Of a DNA stretch of 64,000 bases, positions 37,352 to 45,998 are shown piece after piece. The stretch spans positions 1,863,464 to 1,927,463 of the forward strand of contig NZ_GL833119.1 in NCBI RefSeq assembly GCF_000185145.2. Direction: 5' to 3'. The first letter of the stretch is position 1, and each line of letters begins with the position of its first letter. The translations under genes were made by a program, and so were the position numbers. The DNA is from Hoylesella oralis ATCC 33269. GTDB lineage: Bacteria > Bacteroidota > Bacteroidia > Bacteroidales > Bacteroidaceae. The notes beneath the pieces are model-generated. The model had not been told where the DNA came from. It was given only the letters and a program-made list of their open reading frames with translations, and did not search any database.

Positions 37352-38502
37352 AGCTTGTGCGTTGTAAAATCGTACTTGTCGGCTTTCTTGTATTTTAGCA
37401 GGTGGGCGATATTATACACTATAATGCCGAATTCAAAAGGAATAATTTTGAAAGGAGATATCTTTTCGCCGAACTTCGATAAGGCTTTACCGGCTATATG
37501 GATACGGAGGATAAAAGTAATAAATAATGATAGTCCGGCTACGCTGCAGATAATCCAATCTTCTTGTATCAGTGAATACACTATTGCAACAACAATAAAC
37601 ATATAATTGACAAGCATGGCCGACATATCAATATTGAATAAGGCCCGAATTCTACGAGAACGCCGAAGGTATTTACGCGAGTTTAAATAAAAAAGATGTT
37701 TATTTATCCATGCTTCATGAGTAGGAGAGGTATCTTTTATCCATGATTGCGGTCGTAATTCTATAGCAGTTTGCCTCTTATGTGCAAATTTGTTTACAAG
37801 AAAATCGTATTCCCCACGTATTGCATGCAGATTTCCGCGATAACCGCCACCGGATATAAACTCACTCTTTTTGAAGGCAAGATTGGTTCCGTTGGTGCGA
37901 TAGGCAGTTCCTTTTAACGCCTGCCGCATAAGGTAATACGATGTGTGAAGCCGTTCGAACCGTTGAAAAGCATTGCTATCGGAAGAATAATTGCTATAAC
38001 CGATCACTAAATTGGTTGAAGACGCGAAGTTCTCAGCCATACTATATAGCCATTTGTCTGACTGTGGAGAGCAGAAAGCATCTGTCAGTATGTTCCATTC
38101 ATACTTCGATGCTTTAACACCTACGGTAACAGCTAATTTTTTACGACTCATATATCGGGAGCCTGCAGGTATGAAAGTAACATATAAATGAGTATTATCG
38201 GCAAACCTTTTTATAACATTTTCTGTTTCTACATCTCCCTTTTCCATGACGATAATGACTTGAAAGTCTGCAGGATAGTCTTGAGATAGGAAAAGCGGTA
38301 AGTGTTTTGATAAATCATCAGCATTGCCATGCACGGTTATAATCACCGAAAGAGGAGGAGGTGCCGCTATTGGTTCTTTTTCTTTGGGAGTGGTTTTATT
38401 ACCAAAATCGATTTTTCTGAAAAAGGGATTTAATAGGGGAGTAAGTCCTGCAAATAAAAAGAGCAAGCCACAGACAACAAGCGTTGTTTCGCTGAAAATC
38501 AT
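37348..38502 (-). CDS. Membrane-anchored family 2 glycosyltransferase
   Basis: 384 residues. One N-terminal membrane segment (about 4-24), then a GT-A domain: LSVIITVHGNADDLSKHLPLFLSQ is the nucleotide-binding start. The DxD position reads TDAFCSP, and GGGYRGNLHAIRGEYDF leads into an acceptor loop, with QSW near the end of the domain where GT2 enzymes have QxxRW. Two to three C-terminal membrane segments follow. Substrate unknown. It overlaps lysA and the GT-like gene by 4 bp each, so it is tied into the amino-acid superoperon. Confidence 0.75.
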   Translation of the reverse strand: MIFSETTLVVCGLLFLFAGLTPLLNPFFRKIDFGNKTTPKEKEPIAAPPPLSVIITVHGNADDLSKHLPLFLSQDYPADFQVIIVMEKGDVETENVIKRFADNTHLYVTFIPAGSRYMSRKKLAVTVGVKASKYEWNILTDAFCSPQSDKWLYSMAENFASSTNLVIGYSNYSSDSNAFQRFERLHTSYYLMRQALKGTAYRTNGTNLAFKKSEFISGGGYRGNLHAIRGEYDFLVNKFAHKRQTAIELRPQSWIKDTSPTHEAWINKHLFYLNSRKYLRRSRRIRALFNIDMSAMLVNYMFIVVAIVYSLIQEDWIICSVAGLSLFITFILRIHIAGKALSKFGEKISPFKIIPFEFGIIVYNIAHLLKYKKADKYDFTTHKL

Positions 38503-39656
38503 ATTTCTTCTGTTATATATCCTTTAGGTAATTTCCTACAATTATATTGACTTGCCATAATTTCTCCGTAGGCACCTGCAGAACGGATGGCAATTAAATC
38601 GCCTCGATGGGTAGTGTTGAGATCGATGGATTTAGCAAAAACATCGCTCGACTCGCAAATGGGGCCGACTACATCGTAGGTTCGCATCTTCTCGTCACTC
38701 GATATATTTTCAATTTTATGATACGCTTGATATAATGCCGGTCTTATTAAATCTGTCATACCTGCATCTACAATCACGAATTGTTTGTGAGTTCCTTGCT
38801 TTACATATAAAACACGAGTAATTAAACTACCGCATTGGCCAACTACAGACCGTCCTAACTCGAAATGAAGGATTTGACCGTCTCGCAATTTCAAATGGCG
38901 ATGATATGCATTGAAATATGAATGAAAGTCGGGAATTGGTTCTCTATTGGGATGCTCGTAATTTATTCCTAATCCTCCTCCTACATTAATATGTTTCACA
39001 AGAAAACGGTTTCGTTCGAGATGTTCTTGCAAATCATTGATACGATTACATAAAGCTATGAAATCTCCCATGTCGAGTATTTGTGAGCCGATGTGGAAAT
39101 GTAAACCGATAATCTTTATATTTTTCATTGAAGCGGCTTGGGTTATCACATTTTCCATATCGATTATGGAAATACCGAACTTATTCTCTGCGAGTCCAGT
39201 TTTGATATTGACATGAGTATGAGCACCTACATCGGGATTGATTCTAAGGGCAATCTTTGCCGTCTTGTCTTTTTTTTCGGCTAATTCGTTAATAACCTCA
39301 AGTTCTTCTAAACTTTCTACATTGAAGCAAAATATGTCTTTATCCAATCCGAGATTTATTTCCCAATCGCTTTTTCCTACCCCTGCATAAACAATCTTCG
39401 ACGTAGGAAAACCGGTGGATATTGCTGCATTAATCTCACCACCGCTTACACAATCTGCGCCAAAACCAGACTGACAAATAATATTGAGAATTTTCGGATT
39501 GGCATTTGCCTTGATAGCATAATGAACTTTATAGTTCTCGTATTTATCGACTTCCTTATGAATTACGTTCAAAGTTTCGCGTAAAATATCTGTATCATAG
39601 TAATAAAAAGGCGTTTTAATACTATGAAATTTAGTAAGAGAAAAAACTCCTTTCAT
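38499..39656 (-). CDS. lysA: Diaminopimelate decarboxylase
   Basis: Last step of lysine synthesis, meso-DAP to L-lysine. A 385-residue fold type III PLP enzyme: the PLP lysine is Lys49 in HYAIKANANP, the HFHIGSQI motif is present, and the second active site has GPICESSDVFA with the Cys of the dimer interface. It lies 3 nt after lysC. Confidence 0.96.
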   Translation of the reverse strand: MKGVFSLTKFHSIKTPFYYYDTDILRETLNVIHKEVDKYENYKVHYAIKANANPKILNIICQSGFGADCVSGGEINAAISTGFPTSKIVYAGVGKSDWEINLGLDKDIFCFNVESLEELEVINELAEKKDKTAKIALRINPDVGAHTHVNIKTGLAENKFGISIIDMENVITQAASMKNIKIIGLHFHIGSQILDMGDFIALCNRINDLQEHLERNRFLVKHINVGGGLGINYEHPNREPIPDFHSYFNAYHRHLKLRDGQILHFELGRSVVGQCGSLITRVLYVKQGTHKQFVIVDAGMTDLIRPALYQAYHKIENISSDEKMRTYDVVGPICESSDVFAKSIDLNTTHRGDLIAIRSAGAYGEIMASQYNCRKLPKGYITEEI

Positions 39657-39659
39657 GCC

Positions 39660-40979
39660 TTATTTATTAAATAGAACATTACTAAGATTTTGTAACGCTT
39701 GTTTTTTGTCTTCTTCTTTAATCAAGAACGAGATATTATAATTCGAACCTCCATAAGATACCATTCGTACCGGAATATTCTTCATAGCATCTAAGGCAAG
39801 CGTTTCAAAACCGACATTACTCCATTCGAGATCTCCAACTACGCACACGATGCACATGTTTTCATCGACAGTAACCGTACCGTATTTCTTCAATTCGTTT
39901 ACAATATCATTGATGTGAGTAGGATTGTCGATACTCATCGATACGCCGACTTCGCTTGTTGCAATCATATCGATAGGTGTCTGATAGCTTTCGAATATCT
40001 CGAAAACTTTACGCAAAAAGCCTGTTGCCAAAAGCATACGTGAAGACTTTATTTTTATAGCTGTAATATTATCTTTAGCTGCAACCGCTTTAATTTTTCC
40101 TTTAACTATTTTATTATCGATAATAGTGCCTTCTGCATCAGGTTCCATTGTGTTTTTCAGTCTTACAGGAATGCCCGCATACTTTGCAGGCTGTACGCAT
40201 GTAGGATGAAGAATTTTTGCACCGAAATAAGCTAACTCTGCAGCTTCTTCGAAATTAAGTTGTTTAACAGCTCCTGTCTTATCTACAATTCGAGGATCAT
40301 TATTATGCATACCATCAATATCTGTCCATATAACGATCTCTTCTGATGATAGTGCTGCGCCAATCAACGATGCCGTATAATCCGAGCCACCACGTTGAAG
40401 ATTATCTATTTCACCATATGCATTACGGCAGATAAAACCTTGTGTGATATAGATTTGGTAGCCCTCATTGGCATTCATTAATACCGACAATTTATTTTTG
40501 ATATAAACGGGATCAGGCTCCGCATTTTTATCTATTCTCATAAAATCTAATGCATTAAGTAACAAAGCCTTAATGCCAATTTCTTGAAGGTAATTAACAA
40601 GCAAGTTCGTACTGATAATTTCACCTTGTGCAACAATACTTTTTTCTTCAAAGGAAGTGAATATACCTTTGCCAAATGAGCGGAGATAATTAAACTCATC
40701 AACTAAAAAATTATGCATTTTTTCCTTATATTCACTTGTCGAATACAGTTCATTGATATGGTTGAAATATTTATTTTCAAGATGATTGATAATTTCGTTT
40801 GCACCATCAGGATTTTTCTTATATAGGTAATCGGAGATTTCAATAAGAGCATTTGTGGTTCCCGACATGGCAGAGAGTACTACAAAAGTTGATTCTTCCG
40901 ATTTTGTTATCAATGAAGCTATATTTTTTATACGCTGTGGTGTTCCAACGGAAGTACCACCAAATTTCATAACTTTCAT
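39660..40979 (-). CDS. lysC: Aspartate kinase (monofunctional)
   Basis: Phosphorylates aspartate, the entry to lysine, DAP, threonine and methionine. 439 residues: MKVMKFGGTSVGTPQRI opening, GGSDYTASLIGAAL substrate loop, and two C-terminal ACT domains (MLLATGFLRKVFEIFESYQTPIDMIATSEVGVSMSID) that usually bind lysine for feedback. It lacks a homoserine dehydrogenase domain. It pairs with lysA. No lysine riboswitch is seen upstream; it follows ftsE by 20 nt. Confidence 0.96.
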   Translation of the reverse strand: MKVMKFGGTSVGTPQRIKNIASLITKSEESTFVVLSAMSGTTNALIEISDYLYKKNPDGANEIINHLENKYFNHINELYSTSEYKEKMHNFLVDEFNYLRSFGKGIFTSFEEKSIVAQGEIISTNLLVNYLQEIGIKALLLNALDFMRIDKNAEPDPVYIKNKLSVLMNANEGYQIYITQGFICRNAYGEIDNLQRGGSDYTASLIGAALSSEEIVIWTDIDGMHNNDPRIVDKTGAVKQLNFEEAAELAYFGAKILHPTCVQPAKYAGIPVRLKNTMEPDAEGTIIDNKIVKGKIKAVAAKDNITAIKIKSSRMLLATGFLRKVFEIFESYQTPIDMIATSEVGVSMSIDNPTHINDIVNELKKYGTVTVDENMCIVCVVGDLEWSNVGFETLALDAMKNIPVRMVSYGGSNYNISFLIKEEDKKQALQNLSNVLFNK

Positions 40980-40999
40980 AAGTTCGTAATATTTAAAAC

Positions 41000-41728
41000 T
41001 TAATTATTGTTCTTTGTTGTATCGTTTTCGCTCTCGATATTTATTTTATTGTATTCTTTTGTAACTTCGATAATATGTTTGTTGACACATTGATAAACTA
41101 CACCGGGAAACTTATCGAGCATGGGAATATTATGAGTAGACATAATGACAGCAGTTCCTGTTTGGCTGATTTTTTTAAGTAAACCTATAATATTATATGC
41201 TGTATCTGGATCTAAATTACCCGTAGGCTCATCGGCAATAATCATTTGAGGATGATTCAATAACGCTCTGGCTATTGCAATACGTTGTTGCTCTCCGCCG
41301 GATAATTCGTATGGCATTTTATCTTTTTTATTAGACATCCCGACTTCTTTCAAAACTTCCTCTATTCTATCGTTTATTTTATTCTTGTCTTTCCACTGTG
41401 TCGCTCTTAAGACAAATTGCAGATTTTTATACACGGATCGATCGTGAAGGAGCTGAAAATCTTGGAATATAACTCCCATTTCTCTTCTCAATGCAGGTAT
41501 TTCCTTACGCTTAATTCTTTTCAAATCGTGTCCTAAGACCTCCACGGTGCTGCCTTCTGTGGCGTCAATATCTAACTCACAATATATTGTTTCAAGCAAG
41601 GAGCTCTTCCCCGATCCCACTTTTCCGATAATATATACGAATTCACCTTCATCTACATGAAAATTTATATCCTGTAAAATTAGGGACTCTCCTTGATAAA
41701 CATTTATTTTCCGATAATCGATTAACAT
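41000..41728 (-). CDS. ftsE: Cell-division ABC ATPase FtsE
   Basis: Membrane-bound ATPase that with FtsX activates septal peptidoglycan hydrolases. 242 residues: Walker A GKVGSGKSSLL, Q-loop FQDFQLL, ABC signature LSGGEQQRIAIARALL, Walker B MIIADEPTGNLD, and H-loop STHN. The tail is Asn-rich. ftsX is not adjacent; the neighbours are his and lys genes. Confidence 0.88.
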   Translation of the reverse strand: MLIDYRKINVYQGESLILQDINFHVDEGEFVYIIGKVGSGKSSLLETIYCELDIDATEGSTVEVLGHDLKRIKRKEIPALRREMGVIFQDFQLLHDRSVYKNLQFVLRATQWKDKNKINDRIEEVLKEVGMSNKKDKMPYELSGGEQQRIAIARALLNHPQMIIADEPTGNLDPDTAYNIIGLLKKISQTGTAVIMSTHNIPMLDKFPGVVYQCVNKHIIEVTKEYNKINIESENDTTKNNN

Positions 41729-41734
41729 GATATT

Positions 41735-42349
41735 TTAGTGTTTATGCCACGTTTGATTATGACGAGTTTGTAATTCTTTTGCTATGTCTTCAATTCGCAA
41801 GCCCTTACTTGTCAGCAACACTATTAAGTGATAAAACATATCCGAAGCCTCGTAAATTAATCGTTCACTAGTTCCATTTGTCGCTTCGATGACAGTTTCC
41901 AAAGCCTCTTCTCCAACTTTCTGGGCCATGCGGTTTATTCCTTCTCTAAATAAAGAAGTAGTATAGCTATCTTTTGGCATTTCTTGATAACGCTTCTCTA
42001 TAAAATCTTGGAGTTCTGTAAGAAAGAGAAGAGGGTTGCATTCATTTACTTCCCCCCAACAGGTGTCTGTTCCCTTGTGACACGTTGGACCTGTAGGATG
42101 TACTTTGATAAGCAATGTGTCGTTATCACAATCCACTTGTATACTGACAAGATTTAAATAATTTCCCGATGTCTCCCCCTTTGTCCATAAACAATGACGG
42201 CTTCGGCTCCAAAACGTAACTTTTTTTGTTTCGACAGTTATATCGTAAGCGTCTTTGTTCATGTATCCAAGCATCAACACTTTCTTTGATGTGGCATCTT
42301 GAATAATTGCCGGCACAAGACCTCCCGATTTCCTAAAATCTATTTTCAT
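41735..42349 (-). CDS. hisIE: Bifunctional phosphoribosyl-AMP cyclohydrolase / phosphoribosyl-ATP pyrophosphatase
   Basis: Steps 2 and 3 of histidine synthesis in one 204-residue chain. The N-terminal HisI domain has MLGYMNKDAYDIT, FWSRSRHCLWTKGETSGN and metal ligands in VDCDNDTLLIKV / GPTCHKGTDTCWGE. The C-terminal HisE helical domain (about 110-204) has RMAQKVGEEALETVIEA and DMFYHLIVLL. It follows hisF by 8 nt. Confidence 0.97.
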   Translation of the reverse strand: MKIDFRKSGGLVPAIIQDATSKKVLMLGYMNKDAYDITVETKKVTFWSRSRHCLWTKGETSGNYLNLVSIQVDCDNDTLLIKVHPTGPTCHKGTDTCWGEVNECNPLLFLTELQDFIEKRYQEMPKDSYTTSLFREGINRMAQKVGEEALETVIEATNGTSERLIYEASDMFYHLIVLLTSKGLRIEDIAKELQTRHNQTWHKH

Positions 42350-42357
42350 ATTTCCTT

Positions 42358-43122
42358 CTATAATCTTACATTAACTCCATTTTCTGAAAGATATTTCTTA
42401 AGATTTGGTATTTTAATTTCTCCAAAATGGAATACCCCAGCAGCTAAAACTGCGTCAGCTTTTCCCAATATGAATGCATCTTTAAAATGTTCCAATTTTC
42501 CTGCACCGCCGCTTGCAATGATGGGTATTGAGAGCTTATCGGCAAGCATAGCTAGTGCTTGGTTCGCATAGCCTTCCCTTACGCCATCATGACTCATGCT
42601 GGTGAATAATATTTCACCGGCACCTCTATCTTCAACTTCCTTTGCCCATTCCGACAATTCACGATTGGTTCGCTCACGTCCTCCTTTTGTGTAACAATAC
42701 CATTCTTCGTTTTCAAAGCGGGCGTCAATAGCACATACGCAAACTTGCGAGCCGAATTTCCCAGCAATTTCGTTAATTAAATGTGGTGTTCTAATCGCTG
42801 CAGAGTTTATACTGACTTTATCTGCTCCGGCATAAAGGAGCTCCTCCACATCTTTAAAGGAGTTGATACCTCCGCCAACAGTAAAAGGAATATTGATTTC
42901 TTTTGCAATCTTCGTTACAATTCCTTTAAATGTCTTTCTGTCTTCTATACTTGCTGTAATATCAAGAAATACAAGTTCGTCAGCTCCAGATGCACTGTAT
43001 GCTTTTCCAAGTTCCACGGGATCACCAGCCTTTCTCAAGTTGATAAAGTTGGTACCCTTCACCGTTTCACCGTCTTTTACATCGAGACAAGGGATAATCC
43101 GCTTTGCAATACCTCTACCCAT
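42358..43122 (-). CDS. hisF: Imidazole glycerol phosphate synthase, cyclase subunit
   Basis: (beta/alpha)8 barrel that takes ammonia from HisH and makes IGP and AICAR. 254 residues: catalytic Asp in [12 protein letters not shown] near the start, the second Asp in AIDARFENE, and C-terminal [10 protein letters not shown]. It overlaps hisA by 8 bp. Confidence 0.97.
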   Translation of the reverse strand: MGRGIAKRIIPCLDVKDGETVKGTNFINLRKAGDPVELGKAYSASGADELVFLDITASIEDRKTFKGIVTKIAKEINIPFTVGGGINSFKDVEELLYAGADKVSINSAAIRTPHLINEIAGKFGSQVCVCAIDARFENEEWYCYTKGGRERTNRELSEWAKEVEDRGAGEILFTSMSHDGVREGYANQALAMLADKLSIPIIASGGAGKLEHFKDAFILGKADAVLAAGVFHFGEIKIPNLKKYLSENGVNVRL

Positions 43123-43831
43123 GGGCGGTCTCCTCTATATTGATCTTTCCTTCGTAAAATGCTTTTCCAACTACGACAGCAGGGATACCGATATTGTCCA
43201 GTTCATATATATCATCGTTTGAAGAAACGCCTCCACTTGCAATCAGATAAATATGGGGAAATCTTTCAATTACTTCTTTATATAAATCGGTAGATGGTCC
43301 TTGCAATGTGCCGTCTTTACTTATATCAGTACATAAAATATTATTTACTCCATGAGAAATATAGTAGTCGAGGAATGACATCAACTCTACACCCGAATTA
43401 TCTTTCCATCCGTTAATAGAGATATTTCTTCCTCTCACATCGGCACTAAGGATAATACGATCAGCCCCAAATTTCATCAGCCAACTACAGAATTGCTCTT
43501 TTTCTGTCACGGCAATGCTGCCTACTGTAGCCATTGCACTTCCATTGGCAAATGCCAATTCTATATCTTCTTCACTTTTGATACCTCCCCCAAAATCAAT
43601 TGTTAATCCGGTAGAAGAAGTAATATCTTTCAAAACGTTGATATTGACGATATGATCGGACTTGGCGCCATCTAAATCTACGACATGCAAACGTTTAAAT
43701 CCCATCTTTTCAAAGGCTATGGCAGCCGCCACAGGATCGTCGTTATATACGGTTTTATGGGAGTAGTCTCCTTTTGTAAGACGCACGCATTTTCCACCAA
43801 TCAAATCTATTGCAGGTATAAGCTCTATCAT
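43115..43831 (-). CDS. hisA: ProFAR isomerase
   Basis: Amadori rearrangement of ProFAR to PRFAR, step 4 of histidine synthesis. 238 residues: catalytic Asp in [16 protein letters not shown], phosphate loops [11 protein letters not shown] and [11 protein letters not shown], and second Asp in [14 protein letters not shown]. It overlaps hisH by 4 bp. Confidence 0.97.
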   Translation of the reverse strand: MIELIPAIDLIGGKCVRLTKGDYSHKTVYNDDPVAAAIAFEKMGFKRLHVVDLDGAKSDHIVNINVLKDITSSTGLTIDFGGGIKSEEDIELAFANGSAMATVGSIAVTEKEQFCSWLMKFGADRIILSADVRGRNISINGWKDNSGVELMSFLDYYISHGVNNILCTDISKDGTLQGPSTDLYKEVIERFPHIYLIASGGVSSNDDIYELDNIGIPAVVVGKAFYEGKINIEETAHG

Positions 43832-44421
43832 AACTCCAAAAAATTTTTAAGTATTTTTTCTCCAACATCCCCACTTTTTTCCGGATGAAACTGTGTGGCG
43901 TAGAAATTATCTTTATGAAGAGCTGCACTATATGGCTGAATATAATCAGTTGTTGCAATTGTATATTCACAGAGAGGTACATAGTAACTATGTATAAAAT
44001 ACACATATTCTTCCTCCAGAAGTCCATTAAACAAAGACGTACGCATGTCGTAGAGTGCATTCCATCCCATAGCGGGTACTTTTTCTTCATGTTTTTGCGG
44101 GCAAAACCTTTTCACATTTACAGGAAAGATACCGATACAATCTGTATTATATTCTTCGGAATACCTGCAAAGAAGCTGCTGTCCAATACATATACCAAGG
44201 ACAGGTTGTTTCAATTCTCGTATTACATTGTCTAAGCCATGCTCTTTCAAAAACGACATGGTAGAGCGTGCTTCTCCTTGTCCGGGAAACAATATGCGGT
44301 CTGCCCCCATAAGTTCTTCAGCCTTATCCGTTATCATCGGTTCTGCTCCCAACCTGTGTAGAGCATTGACCACGGAATATATATTTCCAGCATTATATTT
44401 TACGATTGCTATTTTCATCAA
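43828..44421 (-). CDS. hisH: Imidazole glycerol phosphate synthase, glutamine amidotransferase subunit
   Basis: Releases ammonia from glutamine for HisF. 197 residues of class I GATase fold: nucleophile Cys78 in LGICIGQQLL, and the His/Glu pair in TQFHPEKSGD. ATGA overlaps on both sides (hisA and purU). Confidence 0.97.
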   Translation of the reverse strand: MMKIAIVKYNAGNIYSVVNALHRLGAEPMITDKAEELMGADRILFPGQGEARSTMSFLKEHGLDNVIRELKQPVLGICIGQQLLCRYSEEYNTDCIGIFPVNVKRFCPQKHEEKVPAMGWNALYDMRTSLFNGLLEEEYVYFIHSYYVPLCEYTIATTDYIQPYSAALHKDNFYATQFHPEKSGDVGEKILKNFLEL

Positions 44422-45281
44422 CTGAAGATAATCGTTTTATTATGATAAGTAAGAATTTTACGTTCTATATGTTTGGTAACAGCCCGTGATAGAACGATCT
44501 TTTCAAGATCACGTCCTTTTAATATAAGACTCTCAGGTGTGTCTTTGTGTGATATTCTAACAACATCTTGCTCGATGATTGGACCTGCATCTAATTCCGC
44601 TGTTACATAATGACTAGTCGCACCTATGATTTTCACCCCTCGTTCCCATGCCTGATGGTAGGGACGTGAACCAACGAAAGCCGGTAGAAATGAGTGATGT
44701 ATATTGATAATATGATGAGGATAGACCTTAATCATATCATCAGTAATAATCTGCATATATCGGGCCAAGACCACAAATGTAACCTTTTCTTTTTTTAGAA
44801 GTTCCATTTCTGCCTTTTCTACCTCTTCTCTATTGGAGTGATCTTTATTAACAGACCACACATAATATGGAATTCCGAATTGCTCTGCAACCTCTCTCAA
44901 ATTTTCATGGTTACTGACTATACAAGGAATATCTACATTCCATTCGCCGGCCTTATACCGTGCAAGCAGATCATAAAGGCAATGACTTTTCTTGCTTACG
45001 AATATAGCCATACGCGGCCTTTCATCATTGAAATATAAACTAAATGTCATTCGGTAGCGTTGTGCATATAACGTTTCTATATATTCATTGATTTTACCAC
45101 GTGGAATTTGAAAGTCCGCAAGTTCCCATTCTATACGCATGAAAAATCTTTCGTCTTCATGATCTACGTATTGGTCGAGATAGACGATATTGCCTTTATT
45201 ATCAGTAATGAATTTTGTAATTTCCGATATAATCCCTGATTCATCTGGACAGTGAAGAAGCAATATGGCCGTTGATTTCAT
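44418..45281 (-). CDS. purU: Formyltetrahydrofolate deformylase
   Basis: Hydrolyses 10-formyl-THF to formate and THF, balancing one-carbon pools. 287 residues: an N-terminal ACT domain (AILLHCPDESGIISEIT), then a formyltransferase domain with HHSFLPAFVGSRPYHQAWERGVK and the catalytic Asp in TAELDAGPIIEQ. It is the first gene of the superoperon. Histidine synthesis makes AICAR, which needs 10-formyl-THF, a metabolic link to the next genes. Confidence 0.95.
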   Translation of the reverse strand: MKSTAILLLHCPDESGIISEITKFITDNKGNIVYLDQYVDHEDERFFMRIEWELADFQIPRGKINEYIETLYAQRYRMTFSLYFNDERPRMAIFVSKKSHCLYDLLARYKAGEWNVDIPCIVSNHENLREVAEQFGIPYYVWSVNKDHSNREEVEKAEMELLKKEKVTFVVLARYMQIITDDMIKVYPHHIINIHHSFLPAFVGSRPYHQAWERGVKIIGATSHYVTAELDAGPIIEQDVVRISHKDTPESLILKGRDLEKIVLSRAVTKHIERKILTYHNKTIIFS

Positions 45282-45315
45282 CTTTTTTGTATATATTAAT
45301 CGTTATTGTTCTGTG

Positions 45316-45323
45316 CAAAGATA
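45316..45323 (-). promoter_or_regulatory. -7 promoter element of the purU-his-ftsE-lys superoperon
   Basis: TATCTTTG on minus, 35 nt before the purU ATG. Only one element is clear. No attenuator peptide rich in His is seen in the leader. Confidence 0.55.
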
Positions 45324-45437
45324 GTAATTTTCTTTCAGATTAAAAGGAAATGAAAGGTAAAATAACATGAACAATAATTTCAGAAAGAGAAATCTTAAAA
45401 CTATGATAGTCTTTTAGTTAATACTTCCTATTATAAC

Positions 45438-45962
45438 TCATTCTTTCTTTGTATGGAGAATGATACTTGTGGCTCCAATGGTAAAAAGAGCGTTATTTTC
45501 TATAACACGTTGTTCACGCTCGTTGAGTATCTCATTGCCAACAAACGTACCTGTATAGCTCGGTCCGTCGCGTAAGATATATTTTAACTTGCCATGTTTG
45601 TCTTTACTCACATTAATTATGCAATGTGTCATATCTATACTCGGATCATTTGTTTCTATAGGACAGTTAATTCCACTACCTTTCATGTATCTTCCTATAA
45701 CATTGTCACCAAATTTTAAAGGAAATATTTGTTTGTAATGGAAAATATTTTCAATAACAACAATTTCTCCGTAATTATTTGAAAGTTGATATTCTTCTGG
45801 TTTGTCATTTTTTTGTAGATCTCTCAGTTTGGATATACCAATACGTATTCCAAACTCTTTACCACATTGTGGACACTCGAATATTAAAGACTGTCCGGAT
45901 TGGTATTTGGTTTCATCAAATGTGATATAATTGTCACATTTAGGACATCTGACTCTTTTCAA
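45438..45962 (-). CDS. Zinc-ribbon plus FHA-domain protein
   Basis: 174 residues. The N-terminus is an MJ0042-like zinc ribbon with two CxxC pairs (CPKCDN near 6-9, CPQCGKEF near 31-34). The C-terminal 100 residues form an FHA domain: VIGRYMKGSG, then IDMTHCIINV, and GPSYTGTFVGNEIL. FHA domains bind phosphothreonine; the zinc ribbon may hold a partner. No Ser/Thr kinase is in the window. It follows the HU-like/SPOR gene by 36 nt, so the two are probably in one operon. Confidence 0.8.
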   Translation of the reverse strand: MKRVRCPKCDNYITFDETKYQSGQSLIFECPQCGKEFGIRIGISKLRDLQKNDKPEEYQLSNNYGEIVVIENIFHYKQIFPLKFGDNVIGRYMKGSGINCPIETNDPSIDMTHCIINVSKDKHGKLKYILRDGPSYTGTFVGNEILNEREQRVIENNALFTIGATSIILHTKKE

Positions 45963-45998
45963 AATGGAATTCTCTATTTGACAAACTTGCGAAGAGGG

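Noticed and set aside
40980..40999. Lysine riboswitch before lysC
   Set aside because: Only 20 nt separate ftsE from lysC, with no structured leader.
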